From NCBI RefSeq assembly GCF_019649055.1, contig NW_026570226.1:992001-1056000 (forward strand): a stretch of DNA of 64,000 nt. The letters run 5' to 3'. This document shows, piece after piece, positions 1 through 13,333 of this stretch; the first letter of the stretch is position 1, and each line of letters starts with the position of its first letter. Both the position numbers and the translations under genes were made by a program. Source of the DNA: Paramacrobiotus metropolitanus (lineage: Eukaryota; Tardigrada; Eutardigrada; Parachela; Macrobiotidae). The notes under the pieces were generated by a model, which saw nothing but the letters and a program-made list of their open reading frames with translations, was not told the origin of the DNA and made no database searches.

Positions 1-467
1 AGATTGTACTTATATAGTATTATATACATGCAGAGGTACCGAGGTACTGCTGTTTATAAAGTGATGTGCAATTATTTATTGTTGACAAAGAAAGGTTCGT
101 ACGAAAATTTTTTACAGTAAATGATTAAATGAGAATACATACTCGGAAAACGCATATTGCTTGAGGCTACCATGCAAATTAACAAAGTCTTCTCATAAGC
201 AAAGCGCAAATCGTGCAAGCACTTGTGACTTTGTGTGTCATGTCACTTCTGATAGTGCGTAGTGGGTAAAACATTACCTCATGCGGAAATCAAGCTTAGG
301 CATGCGGAAATCTGTGTTCTGCCACTGTTTTTCGCTTTTCTGATTGAGTGTTTTTTGTGATTTTATATTAATAAACCATTTTATCTGTTTCTTTCTTATG
401 GCGGTAACTCGCAGAAGTGTGACCTTTTTATAAATCGCCTTCGCTTTACCAGGCTGTTCTAATATAG

Positions 468-852
468 GAAGCAAATCTCCGTGTGCACGTTGAAGACAAG
501 AAGATGCTGACATCCAATGCCATTATCAATGAATTCGACTGTGTGATCAACCGTGATCCGGCCCGCGATGAATTTTCCGCCAGCTGGAGTCCGGAACAGC
601 AGTGCATACCGCGTTATCCAAAGGGTGGTCAAATGTAAGCACTTACAACTGTCATTTGCTAGCACATGCAGAGTACTAGCCGCGCGCCACGGTGCCAAAA
701 GTTTTCCGCATCACTTGCTCACCTGGATGATAATTACAGTTGCACAATTTTATAGCCTGACATACAAGTACAAAGTGTACTATGTGGACAAATTTGGCTG
801 CGGATCCACCGATAGGCCCAGCACAACTACCAAAGGATCATGGTTCGGCTAG
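468..852 (+). CDS. Secreted C2-like family protein, last two exons (5' end outside window)
   Basis: Two exons, 468-634 and 756-852, join in phase 2 (acceptor aatatag, donor AT|gtaagc, acceptor tttatag) and end in TAG. The peptide has the pattern NLRVHVED...INEFDC...SASWSPEQQC, then LTYKYKVYYVDKFGCG. This matches the C-terminal half of the two complete genes at 34.4 and 37.3 kb: same LRV.V.D start, same F-N/D-C, same S-W-S...C spacing, and the same phase-2 intron before the last exon. The fold looks like a C2-type beta sandwich, as in the MNNL module of Notch ligands, but that is inference. Earlier exons, including the signal peptide expected from the paralogues, must lie left of the window. 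Function unknown; probably extracellular. Confidence 0.7.
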
Positions 853-2348
853 AAAAAAACGGCCGACATATTTCCTTGACGGGAACCAGTTTGTCAAGGG
901 TGAAAAGCCAAGAGCTAGATTTTAAATTCTAATGAGAGTTTTTATTGTTTTGGGATCGTGTTGCGTGGTGTCTGGCAATACGACTTTTGATTGACTGCTT
1001 GCCGACATAATATTAGTTACTATGTATTGCGTGTGCATTAATTATTGGTTTTGTCTAGAGAAACGTTTGACACCTTTTGGAAGATTAGTTGTATCAAATC
1101 ATGGATAGCAATATGTATCGGTCATTTACAAAGTGACTTATGTTGTCGGTAAAATTCATAGTTACATTGATTGTATTACTTTCTATCAGGGTTTTTAATA
1201 ATATGGTGAGAGAGTAGCAGCGTATAGAAAAACGTTGTAATTCCTCCCAAGTCTTAATAACGGTAATCTTTTCTGACTATACTATTAATTTTATTTACAA
1301 TAATATTATTATAATCAGTTTAAACTTACAATTAAACTTACAATTATTTTTATAGATAATTTTGCTTACAATTATAAATTTTTTGGAAAATGGGTGTGTC
1401 GTAGCTAGATCCAATTGGAAAAAGCATTTCGCTTTGCCATTCAAAGTATCGGGATAAAATAATATAGAATAATATAGCACAGTCCTAAAACTTGAATTTT
1501 CAAATTTTTTTCTTGATAAAAATTAAATGATAAAAGCATACGTCAAGTAGTAAAAATTTACTGATTTACTGGTACCTTCTCCCAATTTCCGACTCTTGAG
1601 TTGCGCTATACATGTTTCTTAACATGTACAAGTACCTTAACCAGATATACGATCATTTGCCGACACAAGATAAAACTTTAAAAATATTATTCGGCAGAAT
1701 TCCTTAACCTTTACAAACAAAATTTACTCGCACATGGTATCATATTACGTGCACATAGGTAGACGGTAAGAAGATGCAGCTGTTTTCCACAGTTACGGCG
1801 GAATAAAAATCAATAGCGGGTGGATAATGATGCTCGGTTGTCTAATTTTCATTCCCGAACATTGGACGGCTATCATTAATGGACCAGCTGGCCTCTCTTC
1901 GACTTGCAGCACTGCCGCACTGGGGTGTGTATAGCCCGGTTCGGTTCCGGCCACCTATCGATCGTCGCCTCTATCCCCCTCTCCCAGGCAATTCCGCAGC
2001 GGACGGAATGGGATGAAATGGCGGCTCCCATGCCATTTCATTCACTGGCACACAGCTGAAGATGAGCCGCGTGTGCTGCTGCATCCATCTGTCCTGTACC
2101 GCAGAGCGCTTCTCCGTGTGCTAAGCTTCATGTTCATCACTAACCCATTTTATCGCCAGCTTCCATATTCGCCGTGACTGCTCTTCTACACACGCTTTGT
2201 GAATGATCGTAGCCATCCCTGGGACTCACTTCATCCGAATCTGGAGTAAACAGTACTGATTGATTGGAAAGGCATACAGTGGCACATTTTGTGCGCGGGA
2301 TTGTTGTAGTGTTTTTTCGCATCCCTTTACAACCCGATTAGCTGTATA
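853..2348. other. Intergenic region and probable tetraspanin promoter
   Basis: No convincing coding exon on either strand. It is AT-rich up to about 1780, with short direct repeats of an acttacaatt-type unit near 1320-1360. The stretch 1780-2340 is distinctly more GC-rich and lies just upstream of the tetraspanin start, so it is the likely promoter and 5' UTR. Confidence 0.5.
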
Positions 2349-5300
2349 ATGATGGGGGGTCACACCGGGCTTAAGGTCCTTGTTTATCTCTTTAATTTTC
2401 TCCTGATGGTAAGTCACTCGAAATGCAAAAGCGTAATTTTAAAGGGCAATAATAATTTTTTTACGTTTTTGATATTCACGTATTTCTTATTTTGCATAAA
2501 TTTTGGCTTGCCAGTGTACATGCTTGTATGTGTACTCCGGTTTTTTACCCAAAATTTGCTGTTTTAAAATAATTGGTTTTGTAATTATAACGTTATTCCA
2601 GTGGTTGTTCATCAAACCGGATGCGCTGAAAAAATACTCGTTAAACGTTTTTCGTAGTTAATGTTTGTCTTCTAAATACTGTGATGTACTTCAAATTAGC
2701 CGATATTCTCATTTCTCATGGTCAGCGGCCATATAAATAAGTATTCTTGTGCGTTTGTTCTACAGCAGCCGGCGACAGCCCGATGTATTTTATTAAACTT
2801 TGTTTATTTATAAATTATCTGGTTCTGTTGTCACCATTGCAGTAGCATTTAAATGTACATGTTAGATTATATCTACCTATTACCTATTGGGCAATAGCCG
2901 TCAAAACATAAAAGGTGTGTTCGCATGACACCACTAATATTTAAAAAGAGATTTCAAATTTGTACTACAAAACTGGTAACCGCTTTTAAAAAATAATACT
3001 TACCTTAACTTTGTTTCGATACCTTAACGATGGCCAGCCTGCCCATATGCAAGCATGATGCAGTTGCTGTAAATTAGTCGTTGAAGATTTTAATTAAATA
3101 AGAACAGCCTTTGCAGGCATCATTACGGCATCGTATTCTTGATATAAGTAAAGTCGAAGGGTCCCGGGGAGCATGTTCACACGTGCACTCGGCATTGATT
3201 GATACTGAGTAAATGCAAATGAACAGCTGTGAAGGATCGATGGGAAAATATCAGACCAATCTTCAAGCGTTTTTAATGGATTTTTGTTTATATACTCTGT
3301 ATATTGTAATAACTACTCTATGGTTTCCTGAGAATCGATAGGCGATAGAAACCAGAAATTATTCTCAAGATTATCTTTCTTTAAATTCTTGTATGTAGTG
3401 TATGACTCCATAAAGTGTGCAGCTCTAACAACATTCAAAAAATTAATAATGGCAAACCCTACAAATATTTTTGACTGCAAAGGTCAAATGGAAATGTCTA
3501 CATTTATCGAGTAAAATTTGCAACCGCCACAAATAAAAATGCCTTTAGCGCAATCAATGCGCTATTATGGTTTTCATCGATCTGAATGTTTCCGTGGTTT
3601 ATTTATAGCTATGCGGATTGGCGCTAGTGGTTGGTGGGACTATTGTCCAGGTACGCACAAACAACAACTGCAAAATGCCGAAGATAATGCGCATTATCCT
3701 TGTGCAATAGCAACTGTGTATAACGGTTGCGTGCAGCATATTGCCTCTGCAACTGCTGGTTTATTACAGTTTTCCCCGGAATACGAGTTAATGCTTCCGA
3801 GCCTGCTAAAATAGTTGTTTTTAACCAGGTGCATTACAATCATTACTTCCACGGCATGGGAATCAAATTCTTCGTTGCTCCGCTGCTCCTGATAATTGCC
3901 GGATGCGTAATGTTCCTGATTGCAGCATTTGGCTGCTTTGGAGTTTGCAAGTTATTACCATGGACTCTCATTCTCGTATGCGCGCGGTTTCATATTCATA
4001 TTTTTTTGAAAATATAACCGTTAGATCATAAATAATGTTAGCATTGATACATTGATATGACTATGTAATCAACTTGAAACGGAAATGCAGTAACTGAGTA
4101 ATTACCAGATACCTAATTATTAACCCTTGGGTAGTATCCTTTTAAGCGCTCTTGCCGGCTGCAGAAGTGTATATCGCTTAATATTACACATGGCCTGGCG
4201 TAAGGAAAAGGACAGTGAGATGAATCAGGAGTCCTGATCCAGGACTAAATAAAAAGTTAATATAAAACCGTAAATATACGATTTTGCAGATTACCAGTCA
4301 TGATTGATTTTTTTAATTTGTAGTTTGCCAGTTTGTTGACGATCGTCTTTTTACTGGAGATATCTGGAGTCATTGCGGCATATATTGAACGAGCAACGGT
4401 ACATAAACACTAAACTCTATTACAAAGAAGTTTTGAATAACCAATAAAGTTCCTATTAAATATCCACATTACCTGCATTTACTCATTAGATATCCACATT
4501 AAATACCCACATTACCTGATCTTGCAATTTATTAGGTTCGTCAGTATATTGAAGCCCATATGAATGCGTCCATTGGTGATGCGGGAACTAGAACTCCAAG
4601 AACCGAAGAACAGGCAAAGCTATGGGACTTCGTGCAACACGACGTAAGAAAACGCTATCGCCGCAAGTAAATGCACAGCTTTACCCTATCGATTTTGCTT
4701 GAAGTAGCAATGCAGTAATTTTCCCTTTCTACAGATAGCAAAACTAATCAGTACAATTATGATCTTACAAACTAATTTTTAACTCTTTTTGTATAATCAT
4801 ATATAGCAAAACTTTCAGAATATCTATCACCTAAACGTCTAGTTTAATTTTAAACGTAACGTTGATTTGTTGATTTATTCGAGATTCAAATCGAACAATT
4901 TCAAATGATGACCGGCATGTACGGCATAAGGTACCACAGTGGTAACAGTCAAATTTCTTTAGTTCAAATGTTGCGGAGTTAAAAGCTACGCCGACTGGCC
5001 AACCACGATCCCCGATTCCTGTTGTCGAGAGGATATCCGTAAACCAGGCTGTGCTAATAAGAGAGCCGACATAATTCGAAACTGTGAAGCAGAAATAAGG
5101 AATAATTGCCCTATCAACACAAAGGTACAGTGCAAGCAAATCAAAAGGCCCTAAAAATTAAAATCGTGCAATATTTGAATAAGGTTTGTTTGATAGGGTT
5201 GCCTTGTTGTTGCGGAAGATTACCTCAGTCAAAACATTGGCGCAATTGGAGGAATCGGTTTAGGAGTTGCCGCATTTCAAGTACAGCACTCGTATATATA

Positions 5301-5555
5301 TCGAAATGTTTAAAAGTTAGAACAGTGACCTTGTAGCAACCGCGGTATAACCGTTTCAGTGCTACTTGAAATGTAATCATTGCAGTATTTCTGATACTGA
5401 TAGTACATACATGTACAAAGCGCAATGCTCAAACGGTAGCACGACTGTATAAATTGTATGAAATTCTAATTAGCTCGAATTTTTTTCAGATACTCGGAAT
5501 TGTCCTCGCCGCTTGTTTAGCAAAACGCATACGAAATGACGCCCTGAATCCGTAG
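2349..5555 (+). CDS. Tetraspanin, 8 exons, 236 aa
   Basis: Exons 2349-2408, 3609-3650, 3829-3950, 4332-4398, 4536-4643, 4963-5124, 5197-5280 and 5490-5555 join without a phase conflict into 236 aa, the usual tetraspanin length. Order: short cytosolic start, TM1 (about residues 8-34, LKVLVYLFNFLLMLCGLALV), small loop, TM2 with IIAGCVMFLIAAFGCFGVC, TM3 with LLTIVFLLEISGVIAAYIE, the large extracellular loop (about 100-200), and TM4. The loop carries the family hallmarks CCG, PDSCC and further single cysteines, enough for three or more disulphides. Tetraspanins organise membrane microdomains with integrins and other partners. The exon 3 donor (AA|gttatt) is weak. The first intron is about 1.2 kb. 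CD63/CD9-like subfamily not resolved. Confidence 0.93.
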
Positions 5556-6450
5556 CAATAACACCCACTTGCTGATGAATTACGATTATCTTCAGCGCCA
5601 TTGGTTCAAGACCAATTTTATAGGAATGTCACCAGATTCTATGCAGTCAAGCATACGATGGCGCAGTTTGGCTGATAATTCTTTACCTTGCTTGCCGTTG
5701 TGTTGTCGAATTGTTATCGGAAATTGGTTATTCGCGGAGTATTGCAGTTGCATGTGTGTTTAAGACGAGCGATGCTTACCCATTTATGACATAACATAAT
5801 ATCAGGCTTACACTTCTCAAATTTACATCATGAACTACTTTTGTATTACAACCTTTTAAAGGCAACGACGTTTTATCGATTTTATACTTCATGTAATTCG
5901 TTCATTAATCTGCGGCAATTATATTTCGTGCATTTTTTTGTATCGTTTTTTGAATAAACGCATTATACACGTGTACATGGACTTCCGTGATATGTAAGAA
6001 AAGATTCATGATCAATTTGTCCAAACTTTCGTTGTCGTTTTTAACCCGGCTCATTTTTAGGGTTAGTATTACAATTTTGTCTCGGAAGTTATGTAACCCA
6101 TAGATAAACATTTTTGACAAGTTACGATGGATGGCCATCCAGCTATTTGTTTGCCGAAACTGGATCGCTTTCATGGTTCGTGAATCATGATTCAGGGAGC
6201 CAACAATATGACTGGATGTATTGTACAATAAATATTACGCGATTAAAAACATACTACAGTTGATGGTACGTACTGTACGAGCTGTTTCCAGGTTTGCGCT
6301 CATATTAGCCAAGAAAATAGCGAAATCGATTTAGTTTGTATTGATCGGTTTATGACACCGATTTTAAAGTAAAAACAGGAAGGGAACAAAAGACCGGCAT
6401 TAATCAGGCGATAACTGGATATGAAACAGATTTGATGCACGTGTTGATGA
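5556..6450. other. Convergent 3' regions of tetraspanin and endophilin-B
   Basis: Between two genes that transcribe towards each other. Only AT-rich UTR-like sequence is seen. A minus-strand open frame of about 107 codons (5905-6228) shows no family pattern or splice context and was not accepted. Confidence 0.5.
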
Positions 6451-8085
6451 TTATTGTATGGCTTCTAATATGTGCATAGGTACATAACCTTGCATGCCAT
6501 CCACTCGTTTCACATACATCCAGTGATCAGGATTTTCGTTACCCGGATTGATATCGAACGCTTTAACTGTTTCTCCCGTACGGACCGCCACTTCCTGTGT
6601 CCGCTTGGGTAGGTAGTCTTGGTTGACCTTTGCCATCACAAAATCGGCATCGATAGTTTCCACTTTGGGGCTTTTTGGTGTTGGCTTATACGGTTTTGTT
6701 GATGTCTGTGATCTGGCATATTCGTTTGATTTACTCATGTTGTGCTTGCTGAAAAGGTCATAAAATACTTTTAATTAAACAGGAGTCTCCTAAAGAACAG
6801 AATTAGGTTCGACGATCTAACTTGCTCATGAGCGCTTTGTGTTTCTCCAACACGGACAATGCGTCACGGTGGTAATCTAACTGAGCTTCTAGAAACTGTA
6901 CTAGAGCAGATAATTGAGAACCCTGTGATTGTTCCACATCATCTAGTACAATACGGACGATCTCGGTTTGCCGGTCGAATTCCACTTGAGCCACCCGGAC
7001 AGCAGTTTCTGCCTGGCAAAAAACTGTCGTGATGTTTGCACAGTTTTTACGTTTGTGGTTGTAGAGTATTATAATTACCGCGGCAATTTGGTCTTGTGTT
7101 TTGGCTTTCTTTAAACGGCCCTTCGCAGCATCCAGATCCAAGCGCCGGTTAATTAAACTGTGTTTTTCTTTCTACAAAAAGAAAAGCACCAGAACAACTC
7201 AGTTTATCGTCGAACCACGCAAACGTAACTTTAAAGTTAATAGTATCCGCGTAAATAAATGTAAAATTAGTATATCTTTAACATAATTAAATTTGCAAAG
7301 TTTGTTTGAACTTTAAATTTTCGATTTTCACCGATGCTTGCAGTAGGTTTTGTCGTAGAAAATCTCTCATGGGACGCAATATTATTTCTGCCGTGCGGTT
7401 CACATGTTTCAGCTCTTCATAACCTAAATCCTCCTCACATTTTCCCAGAACAGAGAGAATGTTGCCTGAAAGAAACTAAAAAATAATGTTGTTTTATACG
7501 GGAAGAAGCTGTGCACTCACCAAATTCCTGATTTTCCTCGATCACTCCGGGAACTGCCGCACCCAACGCTCTTCCTAACTGCATATGGGGATTATATTTT
7601 TCCGCTGTTGTGCATCCAGGAGTGGAATCATAAATATAAAATTCCTTGCTTTGCTCTAGAAGTTTTGGGGGCGGTAAATTTGTATTCACAGTGTGCATGG
7701 AAAGGAACATTTCACGGCTTAATTATTCTTGCCTCGGAAAGGCTTGATGACCTTTTCGACATATTTGACGATGTGAGCGGTTCTCTCCGCCGTATTGTTT
7801 AGATTGATGATTTTCTGTTGAACGTCTTCGGCGATGGGTGTAGTAAGGACATGGGTTAGCTTTTCTTCGGTTCTCTGTGAGGAAAAAACAACATCAGCAG
7901 GTTTAACGTACTCCAGAATTCATCGAATGCACATACTCTTAATCCACGACGCCATGCAAACGCCATGCAAGCTGTAAGCTTCGCTTCTTCAGCATAGTGG
8001 GCTCACGCACAGTAATTATGACACTTACTTGAACACCTCGTGAAATGCAGTCAGATACGCTCCGAGCAATTTTTTTGACATCCAT
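6451..8085 (-). CDS. SH3GLB1: Endophilin-B (BAR + SH3), 7 exons, 349 aa
   Basis: On the minus strand, exons 8085-8029, 7874-7733, 7655-7521, 7465-7332, 7171-7079, 7012-6822 and 6748-6451 give 349 aa in a continuous frame; vertebrate endophilin-B is about 365. The start MDVKKIARSV..ISRGVQ..EEKL matches the amphipathic N-terminus, LDLDAAKGRLKKAK and RVAQVEFDRQTEI the BAR domain (about 20-240), and the last 65 residues an SH3 domain ending in GYVPMHILEA. The ALYDY motif of the SH3 is degraded. The protein bends membranes in endosome, mitochondrial and autophagy traffic. Intron 2 appears to be GC-AG (CGAG|gcaaga), which preserves the frame where a GT donor does not. It is divergent from Sec5 with 399 bp between start codons. 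Confidence 0.92.
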
Positions 8086-8484
8086 GACGTTTTTGCCAGT
8101 TCTCGACGATCTTAGTATAATTATATTATAATGTGTAACTTTTTTTTAATTGTGTAACAATTGAATAAGTAATAAGATTCAGTTTATGATACAGGGCGGT
8201 AGGGCACTTTCATTTCATAGGCTGTGCATATGCCTACCGCCTACGAAGTTACATTACGTGCAGAAAATACGGCGAACGCCCCGGATAAACACGTGTAGGT
8301 AAAATCACTTACTGTATCATACGAATAGACTTTTTGTAAAAAAGACTCGGAATTTTTTTTTGTAAACTGCAGACATTCTCCTACATACGTCTTTTTCTTA
8401 TCTGTGTTCTGAGTAAACATAAATTTGCACCAGAAAGTGAAGTACAGTATATAGAATTTTCCTTCCAGCTTGCAACCGTTTGAA
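8086..8484. promoter_or_regulatory. Shared divergent promoter region of endophilin-B and Sec5
   Basis: 399 bp between the two start codons, with the genes pointing away from each other. No coding signal and no clear TATA element are recognised. Both products act in membrane trafficking, so shared control is plausible but only inferred. Confidence 0.4.
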
Positions 8485-11400
8485 ATGGTTCGCGCTCCAC
8501 CGAAAGTGACTGGGCTATCTCCCAAAGAGGGCCCACCTGGAACCCGTATTGTTATCCGCGGTGAAAACTTTGGAGCGCAGCCCAATGACTTGATTAGTGT
8601 GCTGATTTGCGGGGCGGAGTGCGTCTTCCAAGCAGAGTGGCAGAGTCCTAGTAAAATTTTATGTCGTTCTGGAAATGGGCAAGGTATTGGGGATGTGGTG
8701 ATTACCACCAAATCTGGTATGTGAAGCATTGTTTATTTTTTTATTTTATTTTGTAACAACGAAAATGCATACGTAAACAATTGCGTCTTTCAGCGTGGGA
8801 TTGGCTTTCAGCAATTTATTTCGTTCAAATTTATATTGATTTTCAGGAGGCAGAGGGACGTCGACGGTGCAGTTTCGAGGCTATGTTGATAGTATAGGAC
8901 CGACCAAAGAAAGCGCTGTTTGGATCGATGAATCCAGATTTGCAGGTATTTTTGAAATTGTGCGAATTGTGTCGGGATTTGGTGAAGTTAAAATGTCGAC
9001 GTTCGTTACAATATAGTCTATTTTAGCACATTAATTTTTTCGTCGTATTATCTCTGTTTTGCTTATTTTTCAAACATTGTGGCGTTGATTAAATATGGAC
9101 GTGAATACTCTGTACATCGTAACAAAAATGGAAAGAGTTAAGGTTATGATATAGATACTATTTTGTTATTTATTTAGTCTGCTTGTTTTGGCCAATTTTT
9201 GGTAAACAGTGTTTTTGTACTCCTGCAGATGGACGAGCTGGCAATCAACCACAGTCTCCGGTTGGACTTGCCGAAGGGCAAGATCCACTGGCACTGTCCG
9301 ACGAGCAAACTAAAGAAATCTTCAAGGAAGAACAGTTACTGGAAATGTTTCCGGAAGGTACTGTAGTTATGTGCACACTTAATTTCTGAAGATTTGCTCC
9401 AGATGGCCATGCAGCGCTCGAAAGTTTTTAAGTTTTTTTTATAGGTTCTGGCAATATAACCCAGGAGAATTTTAATTCTGCTTGGTTTCTATTGGAAAAT
9501 CACGGTGGAGCTACTCTGGAAGATTTAAAACATGGACTGCGGCATATGCAGACGCAAAGCAAACAACAGTCTGAAGGTGAAATTAGATAGATTTTCAGTT
9601 TCCTGTGCTCTTAAAATTCAGCATAGTGAATTTTCGTATCGAATCATGCAGCTTAGTTAATAAAATCAAGACTTTTGCTAATTTAATTAGAAGCAGAAAT
9701 CTTTGATTGGCTGTTTTGACTGTGGAGCGTAACTGACTATTAAATAGCTTTCAAAATTATTTGATTGCCACCGTTTAGAAACGTTTGCTTGATTGTAATT
9801 TCAGGTTCTGTCGTGTTCCTTAAGGGCCATTTGGGCTCATATTTTGAATGCATCGATACACTGGACCATCTGGAAGTTCGTTTTGCTGAAGATAGCGAGA
9901 AGTTTGTGGAAAACGTCGACAGCTTGGTGGAGAAAGTGTCCAATGCGCGCGACTTGTCGAATTATACCTATGAAGCAGTATTCAGACGCCGGCAGAAAAC
10001 TGAATTCTACCGGCATTCAATTTCCACTGTACAGCGCTTTCACTATTTCTTCGATTTATTGTCCAGCATCCATAAGAGCATTCGACTGCGAAATTATCGT
10101 GCCATCATGGCGGATTTCCGGAAGTTCCAAAGTATGATCGGTAAAAGTCAGGTGCGAGTATTGCAAAATGTCTACCGAGAAGTGGAAGCCAAGATTGACT
10201 CATTACGATCCAGTTTGCGTGAAGAGCTCAGAGTTATGCCCGGGGACGTGGATAAGCAGATCATGCTGTGTCGTAATTTGGCGGAACTGGAGGACACCGG
10301 GGATCCCGGTTGGGACTGCATTAACACCCTTCATTTGTACATTATGGAAAAGATGTTCGAGATTTACAGTTTTTATTTTGCCGACGTCGGCGCAGCAGTT
10401 GCAGATGTTCAACGGTCCCTCCAGACCAAAGCGTACCTGCACATTGATTTTCAAATTCATGTGGCGTCACCTTTTGACTTAGATTTTGATGTGCCGTCCG
10501 ATATTGAAGGAGCTACCTCCGTTAATCGGGAAAAGCCCGAAGCTATTACGGATTCCGCTTCTGTTTGCCAATTGCTCAAAGTGCTCAGTGATCATATGGT
10601 AAAAGGTGTTCGGCATTTTTTGCGGCTGTCCGAAGCGTTTTTCCAATCAGAAATGCGGGAAAGCGGGAAGGATGTCACGGCAGTGGTTGATCCTGTGAAA
10701 TATAACAGGCAGCGCGAGATGGTCGTAGAGACCGTGCATAACTTTGTCGCTATCGTCCAGTGTGCGGTGCGGCCAAAGGAGACTTTAATAAAACCGGAAG
10801 ACTTTTATTCTGCGGTTTTAGCCATTCAAGACGTTAGGAAAGCGTTAACTGGCCATGGGGAAGGCGCTGCTGTGCTGAAGCAGCTTATCATGCAGTTAAA
10901 GCGCGCGTTGGTGTTAGCTGTTCTGGAACGTGGTGCTGCAGGTGCATTTAGGCTTGGCATGACAGAGCGCTGAACAATTATGTTGTACTTAATATTCCTC
11001 CTTTTTTATAGAGATGGAATCAATTGCTACAAATGCGTCCGAGCGTCCCGATAAAGTTCTACGTTTGGCATCGAAAATGCCGGAACTGTTTACGACCATT
11101 GCCGTAAAAACGTTAGGCATGACCAAGCAGTATTTGGCCGAGGATAAAATACACAACATTAATATTCTAAACGACTCAGCCTTGGTGGATGCAATACTGA
11201 ACAACTGGACGCGATTGTTTAACGTCCCAGTCGACACACTGCACGATTTTGGTGACAGCGGCACGGTAAAAAGAATAAATTAGCCATTATATTCCCTTCC
11301 TTAAATTTTTAGTGTTAATGTACGTACCTCACTCTTCATTTGCACCGGCAGTACTAGGTATTGTTTGTTGTATTCTAAATGGTAATTGTTGTGCTTGTGT

Positions 11401-12541
11401 AAACTTTGACCTTCCTTGCTATAAGAATATGACATATTTTGCGTTGGGACAGGGAGTTGTGGCGTTATTTGCTCTCATGTCCGCTCAAACCTTGCTGAAG
11501 AAAGTCCTTCCACGCTTGTTTAAGATGTTGGACAGTAATATTCCGGAATCCAAAGCTTCCTTCAAAGTGACGATAACTGATCGTTATAATGAACTCGTTT
11601 CTGATCTGGCCAAATCCTTTGTGGAGACAAAAGCGGAACCAGTGATTGGAGTTATTGAAAAGCACATGATTGATTACGGTGTTGACTGGAAACACGCTTC
11701 TGAGCCACAGGGTAACGGATTATTATTCGCTAAAGTTTCAGATTAATTTTGACACAATCTACGAAAAAAATTTGAAAATATCTGTACGAATAATTATGGC
11801 ACAGTAGACTTTTCTAGAGACACGCAAATGCGGACCCTGCAGTTGTAACGTTATAAGAATGCCGACTGGCAGCAGTTTAATCTATGTTGGTTTTTTTCAG
11901 AAGTGAATGCCTACATCACAAGGATTGCTTTCGATCTGAATGCGGTGTACGAGGAGCTATGCGTATTTGTCAGCGATGAGGACCTAAGTGACAATATCAT
12001 GAAAGGAATCATCGTTAAAGTTTGCGAGGAAGTCAACCGCTTATTTTTTGTTGCGTCTGGCTTTAACGTTAATGGTGTGATCCAGGTAACCCTTGCACTT
12101 TCATGCAGCGAAAAGCATGCTGAAATCTATAATCAAAATATATCAATTCAAAAATTAATCAATTCAAACATTCAAATCAGTTCAAAAAGCAGTTCTATAA
12201 TATCGTTTCGCTGTATAAAGTTATTTTAGACGAAAACATGGCAGAACACGTTTCTGAAAATTTTGTTTTACTTGAGGAAAGCATTCAGTAATTGTTGAAT
12301 TTTAACGTTGTGACGTTATAAGAATGCCGACCGACGTTGTAACGTTATATTATTGTAGGGTCAAATTGATCTGGCAGCACTGCGGCTGATAATCGGTCCC
12401 TTTACCAGCAGAGTATCAACAACAATGCTGGATGATGTGGATAAATTATTAAGAGATCAGCGCACACCGCAAAGTGGTGACAAGGTCAATAAAGTGCTGG
12501 ACGAATATACCAGAACACATCAGATGTTGATGTTCAGTTGA
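8485..12541 (+). CDS. EXOC2: Exocyst complex component Sec5 (EXOC2), 9 exons, 869 aa
   Basis: Exons 8485-8716, 8847-8945, 9229-9357, 9445-9576, 9805-10941, 11012-11265, 11453-11711, 11901-12085 and 12359-12541 splice in phase to 869 aa (human about 924). The N-terminus PPKVTGLSPKEGPPGTRIVI, with ICGAECVFQAEW and VVITTKSGGRGTS, is the IPT/TIG domain that binds Ral GTPases. It is followed by ENFNSAWFLLENH and the long helical-rod exon (GSVVFLKG...). The C-terminal exons keep DWKHASEPQ and the NAYI.R...NAVYEEL region. Sec5 tethers secretory vesicles at the plasma membrane as one of eight exocyst subunits. ATG 8485 was chosen because the TIG domain begins a few residues later. Exon 6 joins exon 7 through a 187-bp intron; a nearer acceptor would give a stop. 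Confidence 0.93.
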
Positions 12542-13333
12542 AGTTTGATGGATTTGCATTTGTGACAATTTATAAATTTTTTGGTCCTGACATAGTGTGA
12601 TATCTCGACAGATCGGTATTTTCTGTCGTTTGCGTTTTTCGGTGATTTCAAATTGTAAATGGCTGACCGGAGCTTGTTTTTCCGGCGCAGTTCAAGGAGC
12701 TTTATTGTTCAGCTTTGTCTGCTATACAGTATGAAAAGAGAAATACAGCATACTTCTATGAATATTTTGTTATAATGACGCTGAACTTAGACTCCCGTGG
12801 AGATCATTTTCCCCATTTTAAATGATTCCTTATTACGAACAGTATCTCGCGATCCGTACAATCGCCGTCAGTCTCGTCTTTATTGGCAAGGGATTGGCTA
12901 AAAGTGTTATGATAGATTTTATTCAATAGCTTACGCACGTAAAAAATGTTTCCTTACGCAGATATTTACACAGGAGTGAACAAGTGCGTTACCCGAGTGC
13001 AATTTTGTACCACATAAGCATCGTCTGAGATTCTGATTTCTGGATACTTGTTGGAGTATTCCACTTTCGTCCCGCGATATGAGCGTGTCTTTGTAATTAT
13101 GCATTTACGCACACAACTGACGGAATCTTAGGCGATTGCTTAAAATCGATGACCCACAGTATCAATGTCTATGGTGTTTACTTTATGGATCTCAGATAAA
13201 TCAATTACATGCACAACTTTTCTGTTCCGGATAGTGTATAAAAACAGCGTTGAAAATTTCTAGTTGTTGCATTACTTCTGTTGAAATCGGCATGTGATAA
13301 GGTTAAAATTGTCTCCTGATTTTGGAAGGTGAT
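12542..13333. other. Intergenic region
   Basis: Downstream of Sec5 and upstream of the neuropeptide-like gene. No coding exon, RNA gene or repeat was recognised. The last few hundred bases are the presumed promoter of the next gene. Confidence 0.4.

Noticed and set aside
5905-6228. 107-codon minus-strand frame
   Set aside because: Lies in the convergent 3' region of two well-supported genes, with no signal peptide, family pattern or splice support.
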